Positions 1 through 11,200 of a stretch of DNA of 64,000 nucleotides are shown here, one piece after another. Every line of letters starts with the position of its first letter. The stretch's first letter is position 1. The stretch lies in NCBI RefSeq assembly GCF_018402495.1, contig NZ_JAGYIU010000003.1, positions 496,001 through 560,000 of the forward strand. Direction: 5' to 3'. Source of the stretch: Pseudoalteromonas sp. Its GTDB lineage: Bacteria; Pseudomonadota; Gammaproteobacteria; Enterobacterales; Alteromonadaceae. The position numbers were made by a program, and so were the translations under genes. The notes beneath the pieces were generated by a model. It searched no databases and was not told the DNA's origin. It saw only the letters and a list, made by a program, of their open reading frames with translations.

Positions 1-1
1 A

Positions 2-1303
2 ATGCTTTTTGGAGAGCTTTTTAACTAGTCTCGATTCTATTAATAAGCGGGTATCGCCATGCAGTGCGCGTTTAAAGTCATCGCTGCTCAATAGCAGTAA
101 AGGTTTATAGCAATCGAGCAGGCCATTAATGATACGGTAGCCCTGCAGTTCGAGTTTTTCTACTTCTTTATGGGAAAATACATGCTCAAGCGCGACCTGT
201 TTGAGTGCTTGGGTTACTGCATGCAAGTAGCTACGATCTTCTAATAATGCATGGTTAAAATCGCCATGATAAATTGGCTCTATATTTTGTATAAAGCGTT
301 TTGCGCCATGGTTTACTAGCGGGTGCAGTAATGACACGCGTAAATAAATAAAAAATTCACTATTAAAATTAAAGGGCTGGGCTTGAGCGCGTTCAATGGC
401 GTAGTTTATAGCGTCATCCACAAAGCTTTGGTGCTGGGTGTCGGTAATGGCTAAATTAATCAGTGCTTTATGATATTGCTTTTTCAGTTGCTCACATAAA
501 TATTGAGTGCTTAATATGTCTTTTTCGACCGCGTCTTCTATATCGGCAAGGCAGTAAGAAATGTCGTCGGCGGCTTCCATAATGTAGCTTGCTGGGTGGC
601 GGCAGTAGGGCTCTATTTTTAGTTCAGTTTGCAGGGCTTCTATAAAGTTTTTTTCGCTGTAGTAATACCCTACTTTTTTCATAATGTAGTTTTTATTTTG
701 AGGGATATCTTGCTTGGCTAAGCTTGCAGGGCGAGTGTATTTTAAAATTGCTGCACTTTGGCTGTAGGTTAAATTAAGGCTAAGCAGTGAGTGAATAATG
801 CGTATGCCTTGTGCGTTTCCTTCAAAGTGACAAATATCGTGAGCTAAGTGCTTAAAAATAATGCCAATACTGCTATGAGGCGTTTGGCAACGTGATGGTG
901 TGATACTGGCTAAATTGGTATTAAACCAGTTATTTATTGCCGCTTCGCCAAAGTGACCAAATGGCGGGTTACCAATGTCGTGCATAAGGCAGGCCATTTC
1001 TACTAAGCTTTCTAGGGGGCGCTCTAATCCGTAGAGGCCATAGTCTTTTTGTTGCTGATAGTTTAAGTTAGCAAAAATGCGCTGCACTATAAACCGCCCA
1101 ACTTGTTGTACTTCAAGGGAATGGGTTAACCGAGAACGTACCGCTGCATTTCGCTCAAGGGGAAATACTTGGGTTTTTTGTTGCAGCCGACGAATGGCAG
1201 CACTGTTAATAATACGACCACGATCGCTTTCAAGCGCCATTTGTAAGTTAGCTGTAGTGCGCTGCATACGGGCAGGTGTAATCTTTGTTTTAAAGTCGAT
1301 CAT
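2..1303 (-). CDS. dgt: dGTP triphosphohydrolase (dGTPase), 3' end beyond window
   Basis: Translating the minus strand from the ATG at 1303 gives 434 uninterrupted codons running off the left edge, so the C-terminus is missing. Near residue 106 is the HD-superfamily metal-binding motif HDIGNPPFGHFGE. Around residue 200 is EAADDISYCLADIEDAVEK, the second typical Dgt signature. The start MIDFKTKITPARMQRTT also fits the family. Dgt cleaves dGTP to deoxyguanosine and triphosphate in the cytoplasm and so adjusts dNTP pools. E. coli Dgt is about 505 residues, so roughly 70 codons should lie outside the window. It is divergent from the glycerophosphodiesterase gene, with about 165 bp of AT-rich DNA between them. 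The family assignment is firm. Confidence 0.93.
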   Translation of the reverse strand, partial: MIDFKTKITPARMQRTTANLQMALESDRGRIINSAAIRRLQQKTQVFPLERNAAVRSRLTHSLEVQQVGRFIVQRIFANLNYQQQKDYGLYGLERPLESLVEMACLMHDIGNPPFGHFGEAAINNWFNTNLASITPSRCQTPHSSIGIIFKHLAHDICHFEGNAQGIRIIHSLLSLNLTYSQSAAILKYTRPASLAKQDIPQNKNYIMKKVGYYYSEKNFIEALQTELKIEPYCRHPASYIMEAADDISYCLADIEDAVEKDILSTQYLCEQLKKQYHKALINLAITDTQHQSFVDDAINYAIERAQAQPFNFNSEFFIYLRVSLLHPLVNHGAKRFIQNIEPIYHGDFNHALLEDRSYLHAVTQALKQVALEHVFSHKEVEKLELQGYRIINGLLDCYKPLLLLSSDDFKRALHGDTRLLIESRLVKKLSKKH

Positions 1304-1468
1304 GGTCGTCCTTTTTGGTTTTTATAGTTAAATGTTAAGATTTCTCTAACAGCTTGTATATTATTAATTTTAATTATAATTTTCACTTCAAATTAAGCTG
1401 TCATTCATATAACCTGTTAATACACAACTATTCTTTTCAGGGAGTTAAAGCCTTTTGGCTGAGTGAGC

Positions 1469-2875
1469 ATGATGCGTCTTTCAACTTATATCAATATTTT
1501 ATCAGTCAGCATGTTAGCGATTTTTTTATCTGCATGTAATAGTACTCCTAAAACAGTTGCGACTGATCCTGTATCAGTTAAAGAGCAACAAGCCTTAAGT
1601 GCCCGAGCAGACGCTATGGCAGCACGTGGTTTTTACCAAACTCAGTTAGGTAACATTAACTATTTAAGCGAACGCCAATGCAGTAACTTTAATTTGCAAA
1701 GCCACCGTGGCTCAATTCGTTACCCCGAAAACTCTTTGAATGCGGTAATTGACGCCATTGATAATAATTTTGATGTAATAGAGATAGATGTACGCCTTAC
1801 CCGTGATGATGTATGGGTTGTTCATCATGATGCACGCACTGGTCGGGAAACCGGCACTGTGGATAATAAGCAACGTAAAATAGAGTCTATTCGATATGCT
1901 AAGGAATGGGGCTTTTTACGCCACAGAGATCAGCAAACGGGGCTGTTAACGGGCGATGTTCCTCCTTCATTTAAAGCGTTGGCCACTACATTTTCCCGTT
2001 ATCGTAAACCGCATCAAAAATTAAATATTGAAATTAAGTCTCGCGCGTCGGTTGCAGATTTAAAAATGCTCGATTATTTAGCGTATCAATATATAGGTAC
2101 AAATAATTATTTTTTTAGCAGTTTAGAGCTGCGAAACTTAACGCATTTGCGCGATATTAACCCCGATATTTATATGATGTATATTCAGTCACCTTCAAAG
2201 GTATCAATGAATAAGTTGGCCGCAGATTTAAAGCGTGGCGCGCAGAACGATCCTATTTATGAGCGTAACAAAGAGCAGCTAGCGAGTATGCAGTCGTATG
2301 CTAATCGTCGTCACCGCGAAACGCGTTATGACCGTCCTGTAAAACTTGACTCGCTGGCACAGCAATTAAAAGGTAATTTTGGCTATGTGTTAGATATTCG
2401 CCATTACAAACAAAGTGCTGCGCAGCTAAAACCCAGCGCCAATGCCCGTAAAATTAATATTGCGACGTATTCAATAAATGGCCATGACTACCATGAGCAA
2501 AGTTTATTAGCACAAGCAAAGCGATTAAGGCCAGACTCTGTGATTATTGATGACAGCGTATATGGTTTTTGTTCGGTGTTTGGTTTGCCTGCTGTAAAAC
2601 CTTACCAAGGTACACACCCTATAGCTAAACAAATTGCAAATTTGCCAAACGATTTAGATTTAATGCGTTTAGATGAACTGTCTGCGTATCAGGAAAATCA
2701 ACTGTATCCTGCTATTGGTGGCCAGTTAAAGTCACTTAATGCTATTTCTTATCGGATCAAGCCGGCAGCTGTTGTACCTGTGCCTAATCTTGAAGTTGGC
2801 GCACGCGAGGCTGATGAGAGCTTTAGCTTAGAAACCGATCCTGCTGTTGAGCTTGAACTTCGTAAACAAAAATAA
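1469..2875 (+). CDS. Lipoprotein glycerophosphodiester phosphodiesterase
   Basis: The 468-residue product begins with a lipoprotein signal peptide ending in the lipobox LSAC (Cys about 23), so it is probably anchored in the outer membrane or periplasm. The GDPD core starts near residue 79 with HRGSIRYPENS, followed by VIEIDVRLTRDD and VVHHD, the expected catalytic His and metal-binding Glu/Asp set. Members of this family hydrolyse glycerophosphodiesters to sn-glycerol-3-phosphate and an alcohol; the substrate here is not known. The start is ambiguous between GTG 1463, ATG 1469 and ATG 1472, with no well-spaced ribosome-binding site. I chose the ATG that leaves a short basic n-region. The next gene starts 14 bp downstream, which suggests one operon through 8181. 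Confidence 0.85.
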   Translation: MMRLSTYINILSVSMLAIFLSACNSTPKTVATDPVSVKEQQALSARADAMAARGFYQTQLGNINYLSERQCSNFNLQSHRGSIRYPENSLNAVIDAIDNNFDVIEIDVRLTRDDVWVVHHDARTGRETGTVDNKQRKIESIRYAKEWGFLRHRDQQTGLLTGDVPPSFKALATTFSRYRKPHQKLNIEIKSRASVADLKMLDYLAYQYIGTNNYFFSSLELRNLTHLRDINPDIYMMYIQSPSKVSMNKLAADLKRGAQNDPIYERNKEQLASMQSYANRRHRETRYDRPVKLDSLAQQLKGNFGYVLDIRHYKQSAAQLKPSANARKINIATYSINGHDYHEQSLLAQAKRLRPDSVIIDDSVYGFCSVFGLPAVKPYQGTHPIAKQIANLPNDLDLMRLDELSAYQENQLYPAIGGQLKSLNAISYRIKPAAVVPVPNLEVGAREADESFSLETDPAVELELRKQK

Positions 2876-2889
2876 TAAGCATATTTTAA

Positions 2890-5208
2890 ATGACAACAAC
2901 ACTAAAACCATTTTGGTGGCGCCTATTACTGCTGCTACTCGCTACTTTATATTTATTACCCGAGGCTATTTTTAACGCGCAGTTAGTGTCGTTAGTCGGC
3001 TTAGGAACTCCTTCAACTGAGGATTTAGAACACCTAGAAATTTATGGACGAGCGGTATCTGGGGTTGGCGTTGCATTATTACTTGCTGATTTTTTACCTA
3101 AAGCCATGGTGGCAAAAGTAGGCCGCGGTGTTATGTCGTTAATTGCTTTGGTGTGTTTGGTTTGGCCGGTGGTATTTTATGGCCAAAAGTATGCAATCGA
3201 AAAAACCTTAATTGAGCCTTCTTCTGCACAGCAGCGACAATTTGCTGTTTATAGCGCGGCACTTAGAGATGCCTTGGCTATTAATTCTATAAAAGTGAAT
3301 GATTTAAATTATGACACCAATCAGCTTCATAGCTCTGAAAACTTAACCTTTTTAGCGCTTTTTGGCGGTTTGTTATACGGTGATGCGGCATTATCTGACA
3401 ACCTTGAGCAAGATAAACGAAAAATTATTGCGTCGTTTGTACAAAAAAAGGCATACCAAGACTTTGATAAGCATTATGACGAATATAGCCAACTTTATGA
3501 TGAGTTAGTGGGGAAATACAAAACATATGCCAGTGGGAGTAAAAAATATAATCAAACATTGGCAGAAATTGATCAGCGCGAGCAAGGTTATTGGCAACAA
3601 GTTGAACAGCAAATAAATGATGGCTGGGGCAAGTATCAGCAAGCGCAAAAAGCGCACATTGCTAAAGCCTCAGCACGAGCACAAAAATATGGTCCTAAAA
3701 TATACGGTTATCATAAGCAAGTAGCTAACTGTTCTGAGCGTTATAAAAAAAGCAGCCAAAAGGATCGCCGTAACCGCTGTTATGAGCGAGCGGGGGCTGA
3801 TTATCGCAGCGCTATTTTAAAAGCGGGAATTGGCTATATTGAGCCTGATTATTGGCTTATTGTTGAAGATATTTCGGCAACAGAAAATGCAGCCAGTAGT
3901 TTGTTAATGGGATTTTTAACTGGTGGCGTTTATACCGCGCTGCAAGCAGCTAGCCTTGCTACAGGTGGTGACGGTGGCATTAAAGATAAGCGTTATAAAT
4001 ACACGGATGACCCTGATCATTATCAATTACGCTTTTTACAACATCCAAAGTTTGCGCAGTTATTTGTTACTGACACGGGATACGAATTTGGTATTGATAA
4101 TTTAATTACCTTCCGCGCTCATCAAACCACGGCTAAAAAGTTACGCACTCATTTTGCTGCAAAAGGATTAACGCTAAGTAGCCATTGGCGCATTAACGAG
4201 CGGGCGCAATTTGCACAGGCCGTTGCCGATAAAGTTACTCATGAGGCAAATAGCCAGTGGCGTAATGAAATGGCTAAACATGGTTTGAGTTTAGCGCCTA
4301 ATTTGTCGTGGGTGGCGTTTCAGTTACACCCTCAAATACAAGCGAAAATAGCGGACCGAATGGGCGATTTATATGTAAACAATATTCGCGCTGATTGGAA
4401 CAAAAAAAGTTTTAAAGAGCAGGTGCTAGATCCAAATATTGAAAAACGAACCAATAGATATTTAGCCATGCTAAATAGCGCCGAAGGTAAATTTGTAGAT
4501 GGTGGTGAGTATGCTGAGTATGGCAAACAAGCATTGCGTTCGGTGATTATTCCGCCTATTTCGATGTCATTGTCGTTATTTTTAATATGCCTTACGTTCA
4601 GTAAGTTGCCGCTTAAGCTATGGCAGCTTATTAAGCCTGTTGATACAACACGTAAAAAACACCCTAGTGCTTTACTGCAAAAACTGATTATGCCTGCGAT
4701 TATTTTAATTGCACCTGTGTTATTTATTAGTAATAGCTTTACTAAAGATGAGCAAAGCCCGGTTAATTACTTTTTGACTAAAGTTGAGGAGTCGAGTAAT
4801 CCGGTATTTAGTTATGCGATCCGCTGGACTTTACATGCGCAGCCTGTGTTGCATCCGTTAGGGTTGGCATTTGAAGAGACCTTGGGTATTTATGAGCGCT
4901 TTACACCGCTTAGTCATGCACTTGCTAAGGTTGATATTTTACGCCACGGTGATGCATCGCTAAGTGCTGAACAACAGCAGCGTAGGCAGTACATGGTAGA
5001 GCAAAAAACGAAACTAACCATTACAACTAATGTACCTAATGCAACTATTCGTATTATGAATATTGGCCCTAAATACCGCCCTGGTATGGTGCTTAACGCA
5101 AGCAGCTACGATATTCAAATATCGGCTCCTGGTTATAAGACGTATCGGCGTTGGCATCAACTTGATGCCGGTGAGTACACTCTTTCTATCGCGCTAAACG
5201 CACAGTAA
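2890..5208 (+). CDS. Multi-pass membrane protein with C-terminal PEGA-like domain, function unknown
   Basis: This is 772 residues. Hydrophobic segments lie near residues 8-30, 48-66 and 78-98, and another pair near 553-575 and 600-625. Between the two groups is a long charged, Tyr/Gln/Lys-rich region (about 110-540) with some heptad-like character. The last 65 or so residues (TITTNVPNATIRIMN through a GYKTYRRWHQLDAGEYTLSI stretch) resemble a PEGA domain, a small beta-fold found on extracytoplasmic faces of bacterial proteins. I do not recognise the rest. It sits 14 bp after the GDPD gene and 14 bp before the zinc-ribbon gene, so co-transcription is likely. An envelope-associated role is inferred only from topology and the phosphodiesterase neighbours. 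Confidence 0.7.
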   Translation: MTTTLKPFWWRLLLLLLATLYLLPEAIFNAQLVSLVGLGTPSTEDLEHLEIYGRAVSGVGVALLLADFLPKAMVAKVGRGVMSLIALVCLVWPVVFYGQKYAIEKTLIEPSSAQQRQFAVYSAALRDALAINSIKVNDLNYDTNQLHSSENLTFLALFGGLLYGDAALSDNLEQDKRKIIASFVQKKAYQDFDKHYDEYSQLYDELVGKYKTYASGSKKYNQTLAEIDQREQGYWQQVEQQINDGWGKYQQAQKAHIAKASARAQKYGPKIYGYHKQVANCSERYKKSSQKDRRNRCYERAGADYRSAILKAGIGYIEPDYWLIVEDISATENAASSLLMGFLTGGVYTALQAASLATGGDGGIKDKRYKYTDDPDHYQLRFLQHPKFAQLFVTDTGYEFGIDNLITFRAHQTTAKKLRTHFAAKGLTLSSHWRINERAQFAQAVADKVTHEANSQWRNEMAKHGLSLAPNLSWVAFQLHPQIQAKIADRMGDLYVNNIRADWNKKSFKEQVLDPNIEKRTNRYLAMLNSAEGKFVDGGEYAEYGKQALRSVIIPPISMSLSLFLICLTFSKLPLKLWQLIKPVDTTRKKHPSALLQKLIMPAIILIAPVLFISNSFTKDEQSPVNYFLTKVEESSNPVFSYAIRWTLHAQPVLHPLGLAFEETLGIYERFTPLSHALAKVDILRHGDASLSAEQQQRRQYMVEQKTKLTITTNVPNATIRIMNIGPKYRPGMVLNASSYDIQISAPGYKTYRRWHQLDAGEYTLSIALNAQ

Positions 5209-5222
5209 TTTTTAGGAATAAG

Positions 5223-6978
5223 ATGCAACATTGTCAAAATACTATTTATGCTAACGATCACTACTGTTGTGATTGTGGGGATATTTTAATGCAAAAGCGT
5301 GAGTTACTTACTGCTGAAGATATACATCCGCAGTTGCTCGATGAAGTTAAACAGCAGTCACCTGATAGTGAAGTGATCACTGGGGTGATCAAATCAATGT
5401 ATTATTACAAGCGTCGTTATGTGAGTCGAACCGATAATATGCTGTATGGTTTTTGGTGGTTGGCTGTTGAGGACAAAAATGGTTTAGTCCATGAGTTTAA
5501 TATTGACGCTGAGAAAGACGTGCTTGCTAATTTAAAAAAAGGCGATGTGATCAGTGCTTTTCAAACTAAGCCATTAGTACTCACCCATAGTTTTGCAAGT
5601 AATGACGCCAAGGATGTGGTAAAAAACAATCGATTCATCCCCATAGTTATTGCACACTTAGAGCAAAGCCAGCATCGCTGTTGGGATAAAACAATTGACC
5701 GTAATTATACCGGTGGCACCGTGGCATGGTTGGTTGGTTGTTAGTTTGATTATGCTTGGTTGCTTACTGGGCTTTACGCCACTTACATTTTTGCCTGCAG
5801 CTATGGTTACCTTGCCGGTGTTAATTGGTCTATTTATGTATGAGTACAAATATCATAAAAAGGCTAAAGCGCGAAAAGAAGCTCATTATGATGCCATATT
5901 TGCAGCCTCAGAGACGCTATTATCAACGAGCAAATATCAATTAGGTTATCATTTACAAATGCGCGAACCGGCTAAATCAGATGTTATTTGTTTTAGTTGC
6001 CAGCAACGAATTAGCCAAGATGCGGCACATTGCTATTGCTGCGGTGTAAAGCAAGCGGTATTAGACGTACCTAAAGCATCCGCCGCCGAGGATGAGGCAA
6101 CCTTAGTCGGTGCCACTAAAAATGAAATCGCTACCTTAACTAAGTCGGTAACGATTGCCGATTTAGAGCAAGCATTGATGTTGGAATACAGTGGTGATTA
6201 TCAAACCGATTATATGCATAAAAATGTGCTGGGTCGCGATGAGAAAGGGCATATTTTTCACCGCGCTATTTTAGGTAAGGTGATAGATAAAGATCAGCGC
6301 TCAAACACTCTACAAACTCAGCAAGCGATCACCACGACTGAAACTACGCGCGTTTATCGTGGTGGTCACCATGTTAATACTTATGAAGAAAAAACGACTG
6401 AGATACATAGACAGCGTAATACCTCACTTAAAGGGGAGATTATGCTAGAGACTAGCGATGGCAGCCCTTATATGTTTTATGCGGGAGAGGACTTACTTGG
6501 CTCTGTGGATGTTGGCGATTGGCTTTTTTACGCTTATAGCCAAGTTGATACGACTCGGTACAATTCTTATTATCGAGAGTATGCTTACAATATTAGTAAA
6601 GATAGATGTTATTCAACAAATACGGTAACCAACTTTGGTATGCTTTATGGCTATAACATGATGGTATTACTTGGTTTGGTGGCCGCTGGAGTAACGTGGT
6701 ATTTAGATTCAGAGGATTTTTATCCTTTGTTGAATACGATGTTACCAGAGTCATTAATTATTAAATTACAAAATTACCCTGATATTGTTCAACATTTAGA
6801 TATGCTACCTATGGCTTTATACGGCTTGATATGTGTTGTATCAATGGTGTTAGCGTGTATTTATAGCATGCGAAATGCCGCTAAATTACGTAAAAGTGTT
6901 AGCAAGTTAACCTTGATGATCACACAATTTAAAAATAACTATGCTAGCGTGCTTGAGCAAATTAAAAAACTAACTTAA
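5223..6978 (+). pseudogene. Zinc-ribbon membrane protein, frameshifted by an extra GGTT
   Basis: The first frame (5223-5744) encodes a Cys-rich N-terminus (C4, then CCDCG at 16-20) and a domain ending in TAG just after WLVGC. The other frame then continues to 6978 with membrane segments directly after the break, a second zinc ribbon (CFSCQQRISQDAAHCYCC) and a second domain resembling the first (GKVIDKD, RGEI-like and VDVGDWL matching the ITGVIKS, KKGDVI pattern), then two more membrane helices. At 5728-5739 there are three tandem GGTT units. With two units the frame reads WLVVSLIMLGCLLG without a break. One 580-odd residue protein was therefore probably split by a 4-bp tandem duplication. An AGGA at suitable distance supports ATG 5223. 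Two separately translated proteins are possible, but the second frame has only a TTG start with no clear ribosome-binding site. Confidence 0.7.
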
Positions 6979-6990
6979 TTAGGAATGACT

Positions 6991-8181
6991 ATGCGTTTAA
7001 TGCTTGTTGTAATGCTGCTATTGGTAAGTCCTTTTGTAAAGGCCGCCAAAGAGCAAACAGTGGTTATGATTTCTATTGATGGCTTGCGTTGGGACTATAT
7101 CGAAAAACACGGTGCCCCCAATTTAAAAGCTATGGGGGAGCAAGGTGTGAGAGCACAAAAAATGCTGCCAGTATACCCATCGAAAACGTTTCCTAATCAT
7201 CTTTCTATTATCACCGGTTTATTGCCTGTTAATCATGGCATTGTTGATAATAAATTTTGTGATAAAGCACGTAACAACGAATGTTACAGCATGGGGAAAG
7301 GGCTTAAAGATAGCACCTGGCTAAGCGGTACGCCCTTGTGGAATTTAGCGAAAATGCAAGGTTTAAAAACCGCTGTTTATTTTTGGCCTGAATCGGATGC
7401 GCGCTTTAATGGTATGACCCCCGATTACTATTATCATTACTCTAAAAGCGGTGATTACCAAGACCGAGTTGATCAAATTATTCAGTGGCTTAGTTTACCT
7501 AAAGCACAGCGTCCGCGTTTTGTAGCGAGCTATTTTTCGTTGGTTGACAGTATGGGGCACAAATATGGGCCAGATGCGGTGCAAACTCGCGATGCCGTTA
7601 AACAACTAGATGCGCTTATGGGGCAGTTACACACGCGTTTAAATCAGTTAGGGCAAGAGATCAATTTAGTGATTGTCTCAGATCATGGTATGGCGCAGGT
7701 TGATCCCGAGAAAAGCATTGTGGTTAATAGTTTGCCAAAAGATGATAATTTTATGGTTGTTAATACCGGACCTCGCTTACTTATTTACACTAAAGCTGAT
7801 GCAGTAAATGCAGATGTAGCTGCATATAAAGTACGATTAAATGCGGCGGCTAAAGGGCGCTATACGGTACTTACCGATGAACAGCTTGCAGGTTATCATT
7901 ATAATAAAGGTAGCCGAGTGGGTGATATTATAGTGCAAACCACAGCGCCTGCGGTGTTTACTGATGCAGGAAAAGCGCCTTACTTAGGAACGCATGGTTA
8001 TGCATATACTGACGATATGGCCGCTGCATTTATTGCCACGGGGCCTGCTTTTGAGAAGGGGCTAAATATAGAATACGTTAATAGTTTAGATATTTATCCT
8101 GTACTTGCTAAGGTAATGGGGTTAAAACTGTTAAGTAAAACCGACAGCGATGGCAAAAGCTTAATGCCTGCGGTGAAATAA
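6991..8181 (+). CDS. Secreted ENPP-type nucleotide pyrophosphatase/phosphodiesterase
   Basis: This belongs to the alkaline phosphatase superfamily, ectonucleotide pyrophosphatase/phosphodiesterase branch. Visible landmarks are the metal ligand region VVMISIDGLRWDY, the probable nucleophile Thr in PSKTFPNH, DSMGHKYGPD, VSDHGM and GTHGY, in the family order. A cleavable signal peptide (MRLMLVVMLLLVSPFVKA) points to periplasmic or extracellular action on phosphodiester or pyrophosphate bonds. AGGA at 6981-6984 is correctly spaced only for ATG 6991, so the in-frame ATG at 6985 is rejected. Length (396 residues) is usual for the family. It ends the apparent operon: 12 bp separate it from the upstream frame, and a strong hairpin follows. 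Substrate is not predictable from sequence. Confidence 0.88.
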   Translation: MRLMLVVMLLLVSPFVKAAKEQTVVMISIDGLRWDYIEKHGAPNLKAMGEQGVRAQKMLPVYPSKTFPNHLSIITGLLPVNHGIVDNKFCDKARNNECYSMGKGLKDSTWLSGTPLWNLAKMQGLKTAVYFWPESDARFNGMTPDYYYHYSKSGDYQDRVDQIIQWLSLPKAQRPRFVASYFSLVDSMGHKYGPDAVQTRDAVKQLDALMGQLHTRLNQLGQEINLVIVSDHGMAQVDPEKSIVVNSLPKDDNFMVVNTGPRLLIYTKADAVNADVAAYKVRLNAAAKGRYTVLTDEQLAGYHYNKGSRVGDIIVQTTAPAVFTDAGKAPYLGTHGYAYTDDMAAAFIATGPAFEKGLNIEYVNSLDIYPVLAKVMGLKLLSKTDSDGKSLMPAVK

Positions 8182-8195
8182 AAAATTATTAATAC

Positions 8196-8228
8196 AGCAG
8201 TGTGCTTGCTTAAAAGCACACTGCTTTA
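8196..8228. terminator. Bidirectional hairpin terminator
   Basis: A 12-bp stem (AGCAGTGTGCTT and AAGCACACTGCT, loop GCTTAA) lies between the convergent ENPP and SNF2 genes. It has an A-rich left flank and TTAAAAA on the right, so it could terminate transcription from either side. Confidence 0.75.
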
Positions 8229-8233
8229 AAAAC

Positions 8234-11200
8234 CTACATTTCGCTGTTACTCAATAGCGCCAATAATTGCTCTTTAGACATTTGCCCTGCATCGCCGCTG
8301 CCGGCGAGTACTTTATCTGCGAGTGCTTGTTTATGTTCGTGCAATTGCAGGATTTTTTCTTCAATGGTATTTTGTGCGATCAACCGGTACACAGTCACGG
8401 GGCGTGTTTGCCCTAGGCGGTGCGCGCGATCAGATGCTTGTTGTTCAACCGCAGGGTTCCACCACGGATCCAGATGCAGCACATAATCAGCCGCCGTTAA
8501 ATTAAGCCCTGTGCCGCCAGCTTTTAAGCTGATCAAAAATAGCGGTGCATGACCTGCTTGAAATTTATCGACTTGTTGTTTGCGTTTGTGTGTACTCATG
8601 CTGCCATCAAGGTAACAATAATCGATGCCGCGTTTTTGTAAGCGTTTTTCAAGTAGTTTTAATACATCGACAAATTGGCTGAAAATCAGCGCTTGGTGGT
8701 TGTTCTCTAGTAATTCTTCAATAATCGCTTGTGCGGTGTCGAGTTTACTCGATGGTAACTTGCTGTTTTCTAATAACAACTGCGGGGCAATACACGCGCG
8801 GCGTAATTTAGTTAATGACGCTAAGATGCTAATGTATTGGCTGTCTTTTTGATTGGCTTGTTCAAGCGCGTTTAAACGGGTTGCTTCGTACAGTGCTTGC
8901 TCTTTTTCACTTAATGCAAAAGTTAAGTTTATTTCGGTTTTCTCAGGTAACTCGGTCAATACTGTTTGTTTGGTACGGCGCAGGATAAATGGCGCGATCA
9001 GGGTTTTTAGGGTGTCGGCTTGTTGTTGGTTTTTATCGGCGTTACCAAAGCGCTTTTTAAATACGGGCAGGGTGTGTAAAAAGCCTGGCATTAAAAAGTT
9101 AAACAAGCTCCACAGTTCTCCTAAATGGTTTTCGATGGGCGTGCCAGAGAGCGCAATTTTAAATTGGCCATTAAGTGCAAAGGCGGCTTTAGCGCGTAAG
9201 CTCAAGGGGTTTTTAATGGCTTGTGCTTCATCAAAGACAATAGTAGCAAAAGAACATTGCGCCAGTTGTTCTCCAATCAGCGGCAGTAAACCATAACTGA
9301 CGATCACTAAATCGTGTTTACCAGCTGTTGCGATAATATCAGCGCATGCCGCGGCGTTTTCGATGATTTTTACATTCAAGGTGGGTGTAAATCGCTCGGC
9401 TTCGACTTGCCAGTTATGACATACTGATTTTGGCGCAACCACCACACTGGCACCTAAACTACTGCGCATGTGTAACACGGTTAAGGTTTGTAAGGTTTTA
9501 CCCAGCCCCATGTCATCGGCTAAACACGCATTGAGTCCCCAGTTGGCCAGTTGCATCAGCCATTTAACCCCAACAACTTGATAGTCTCGTAAAATGTGGA
9601 CTAAATGTGCAGGCAAGGTAGGGTCGATAGTTTGCTCAAATTTAGCTAAACGGGTTTTCCAGCTTTCGCCAAATGTGACATCACCTAAGTCGGCAATTGT
9701 TTTATGTAATGGCAGGGCGCGAGCATTTGCAATTCTGAGTTCATCGCTTGGGTTTTGTTTATCAAGGGATTGCATCCCTTCTAAACGATTTAACAGCTTA
9801 GTTAAACGCTGATCCAATAATAATGAATGACCTTGGGAAAATTCTAAAATGCTGCCACGGCGCGGGGCTTTAAGCAGGGTTTGTAATTCGTATACTTGGC
9901 CACTGGGCAATGAAAGCGTGCCACTGACACTTAACCAGTCATTATCATCATTGAGGTTAAGCGACAAGTGCTGGCTTTTAGCTACTTTCATGTTTTGGCT
10001 TGTTTCGTCCCAACTTAAAACTAAAGACTGCGCTTTTTGTGCCGCTTCAAGTCGCTCAATTGCTTGGCTTATATCTTGAGGTAAATAAAACTGCTGTTGA
10101 ATTTGATTATGTTGCGGTGATTGCCGATCAGCAAATACGCCGGCCATATTTTTGAGTAATTGTTTAAACGCTTTTTGCTCTGCTTTTAAATCTCGTTTAA
10201 TAACAATACTGTTGGTTTGATCATCATTAATATGTGTGAGTGTCAAAGCTCCCATACCGGGTTCAACCCATGGGCCATCTACGCCGTTTGGCATGGCATA
10301 AAAATTAATGTTGATCCCTAATTGGGTAAGCGCTAACACTGCGGCAAATTCACATAAACCTTGGCGCACGTTGTTGATATGGGCAAACTCGGTACGTTGG
10401 CTGCTAATGTGATGCTCGTTAGCCAGTACGTGTAATGCGGCATTTAGTTGTGGCAGTTTTTCTTCGGTTAAATTATTAGGTTGTTGCTCTAATAATTGCA
10501 GTAATTTTAGCTGTTTTTCATCAATGGCGAATACTTGGTAACAGTTCGCATGGCTGTGGGTAAGTAAAAAGTCATTGTTTACATCGCTGATGCTCGGTTG
10601 CATTACTAGGCGATAGCAATTATTGGTGTCTTGCGCAATTTCAATGACAAACTCGCCTTTTATCAGCTTAAGTGGTTGTCCTTTATGATCTTCAAGGTCT
10701 TTAAACCCTGTTAGTGCGTGTAATACCGCAGCCGTTGCGCGTATGTCGTGATGACCAAAACCCACATTTGTAGTGAGCATTTGTATTAAGTTACGATCGG
10801 CGCTGGTTAATGCATCTTGATAAGGATTATAAGTAAGTTCTAGAGTGTTTACTTTACGGCCTTTGGTCCATTCGCCTTTTGTATTGAGTTGCTGTACTTT
10901 TGCCTTAATGAGCGGTGAATCTAAATGGGTTAAATCCAGTTGCCATATGATTCGTTGCTGCGCAGTGGGTGTATCAATTTGGCTAATATCATTAAGCCAA
11001 CGTTGCCACTGAGGGACGCGGGTAAAATGTTGTAATAAACCCGTGTTAGGTAATGGGGTGTCATCGCTAAGCCAATTAATTAAGTGTTGGCATTGCTCAG
11101 CTAACCAGTGTTGATGCGCACTTATTGCGCTATTGAGCTGTTTTAACAGTTCGGTATCGCCCCTTAGATGGTTTACCTGTTCGTCTGTGGCGTTTTTAAT

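Noticed and set aside
5695..6978. Independent gene starting at TTG 5695
   Set aside because: Weak start without ribosome-binding site, and removal of one GGTT unit fuses it cleanly to the upstream frame.
8323..10079. Several plus-strand open frames of 60-147 codons opposite the SNF2 gene
   Set aside because: They lie wholly antisense to a continuous, motif-rich 1353-codon gene and show no family features; they are shadows of its codon use.
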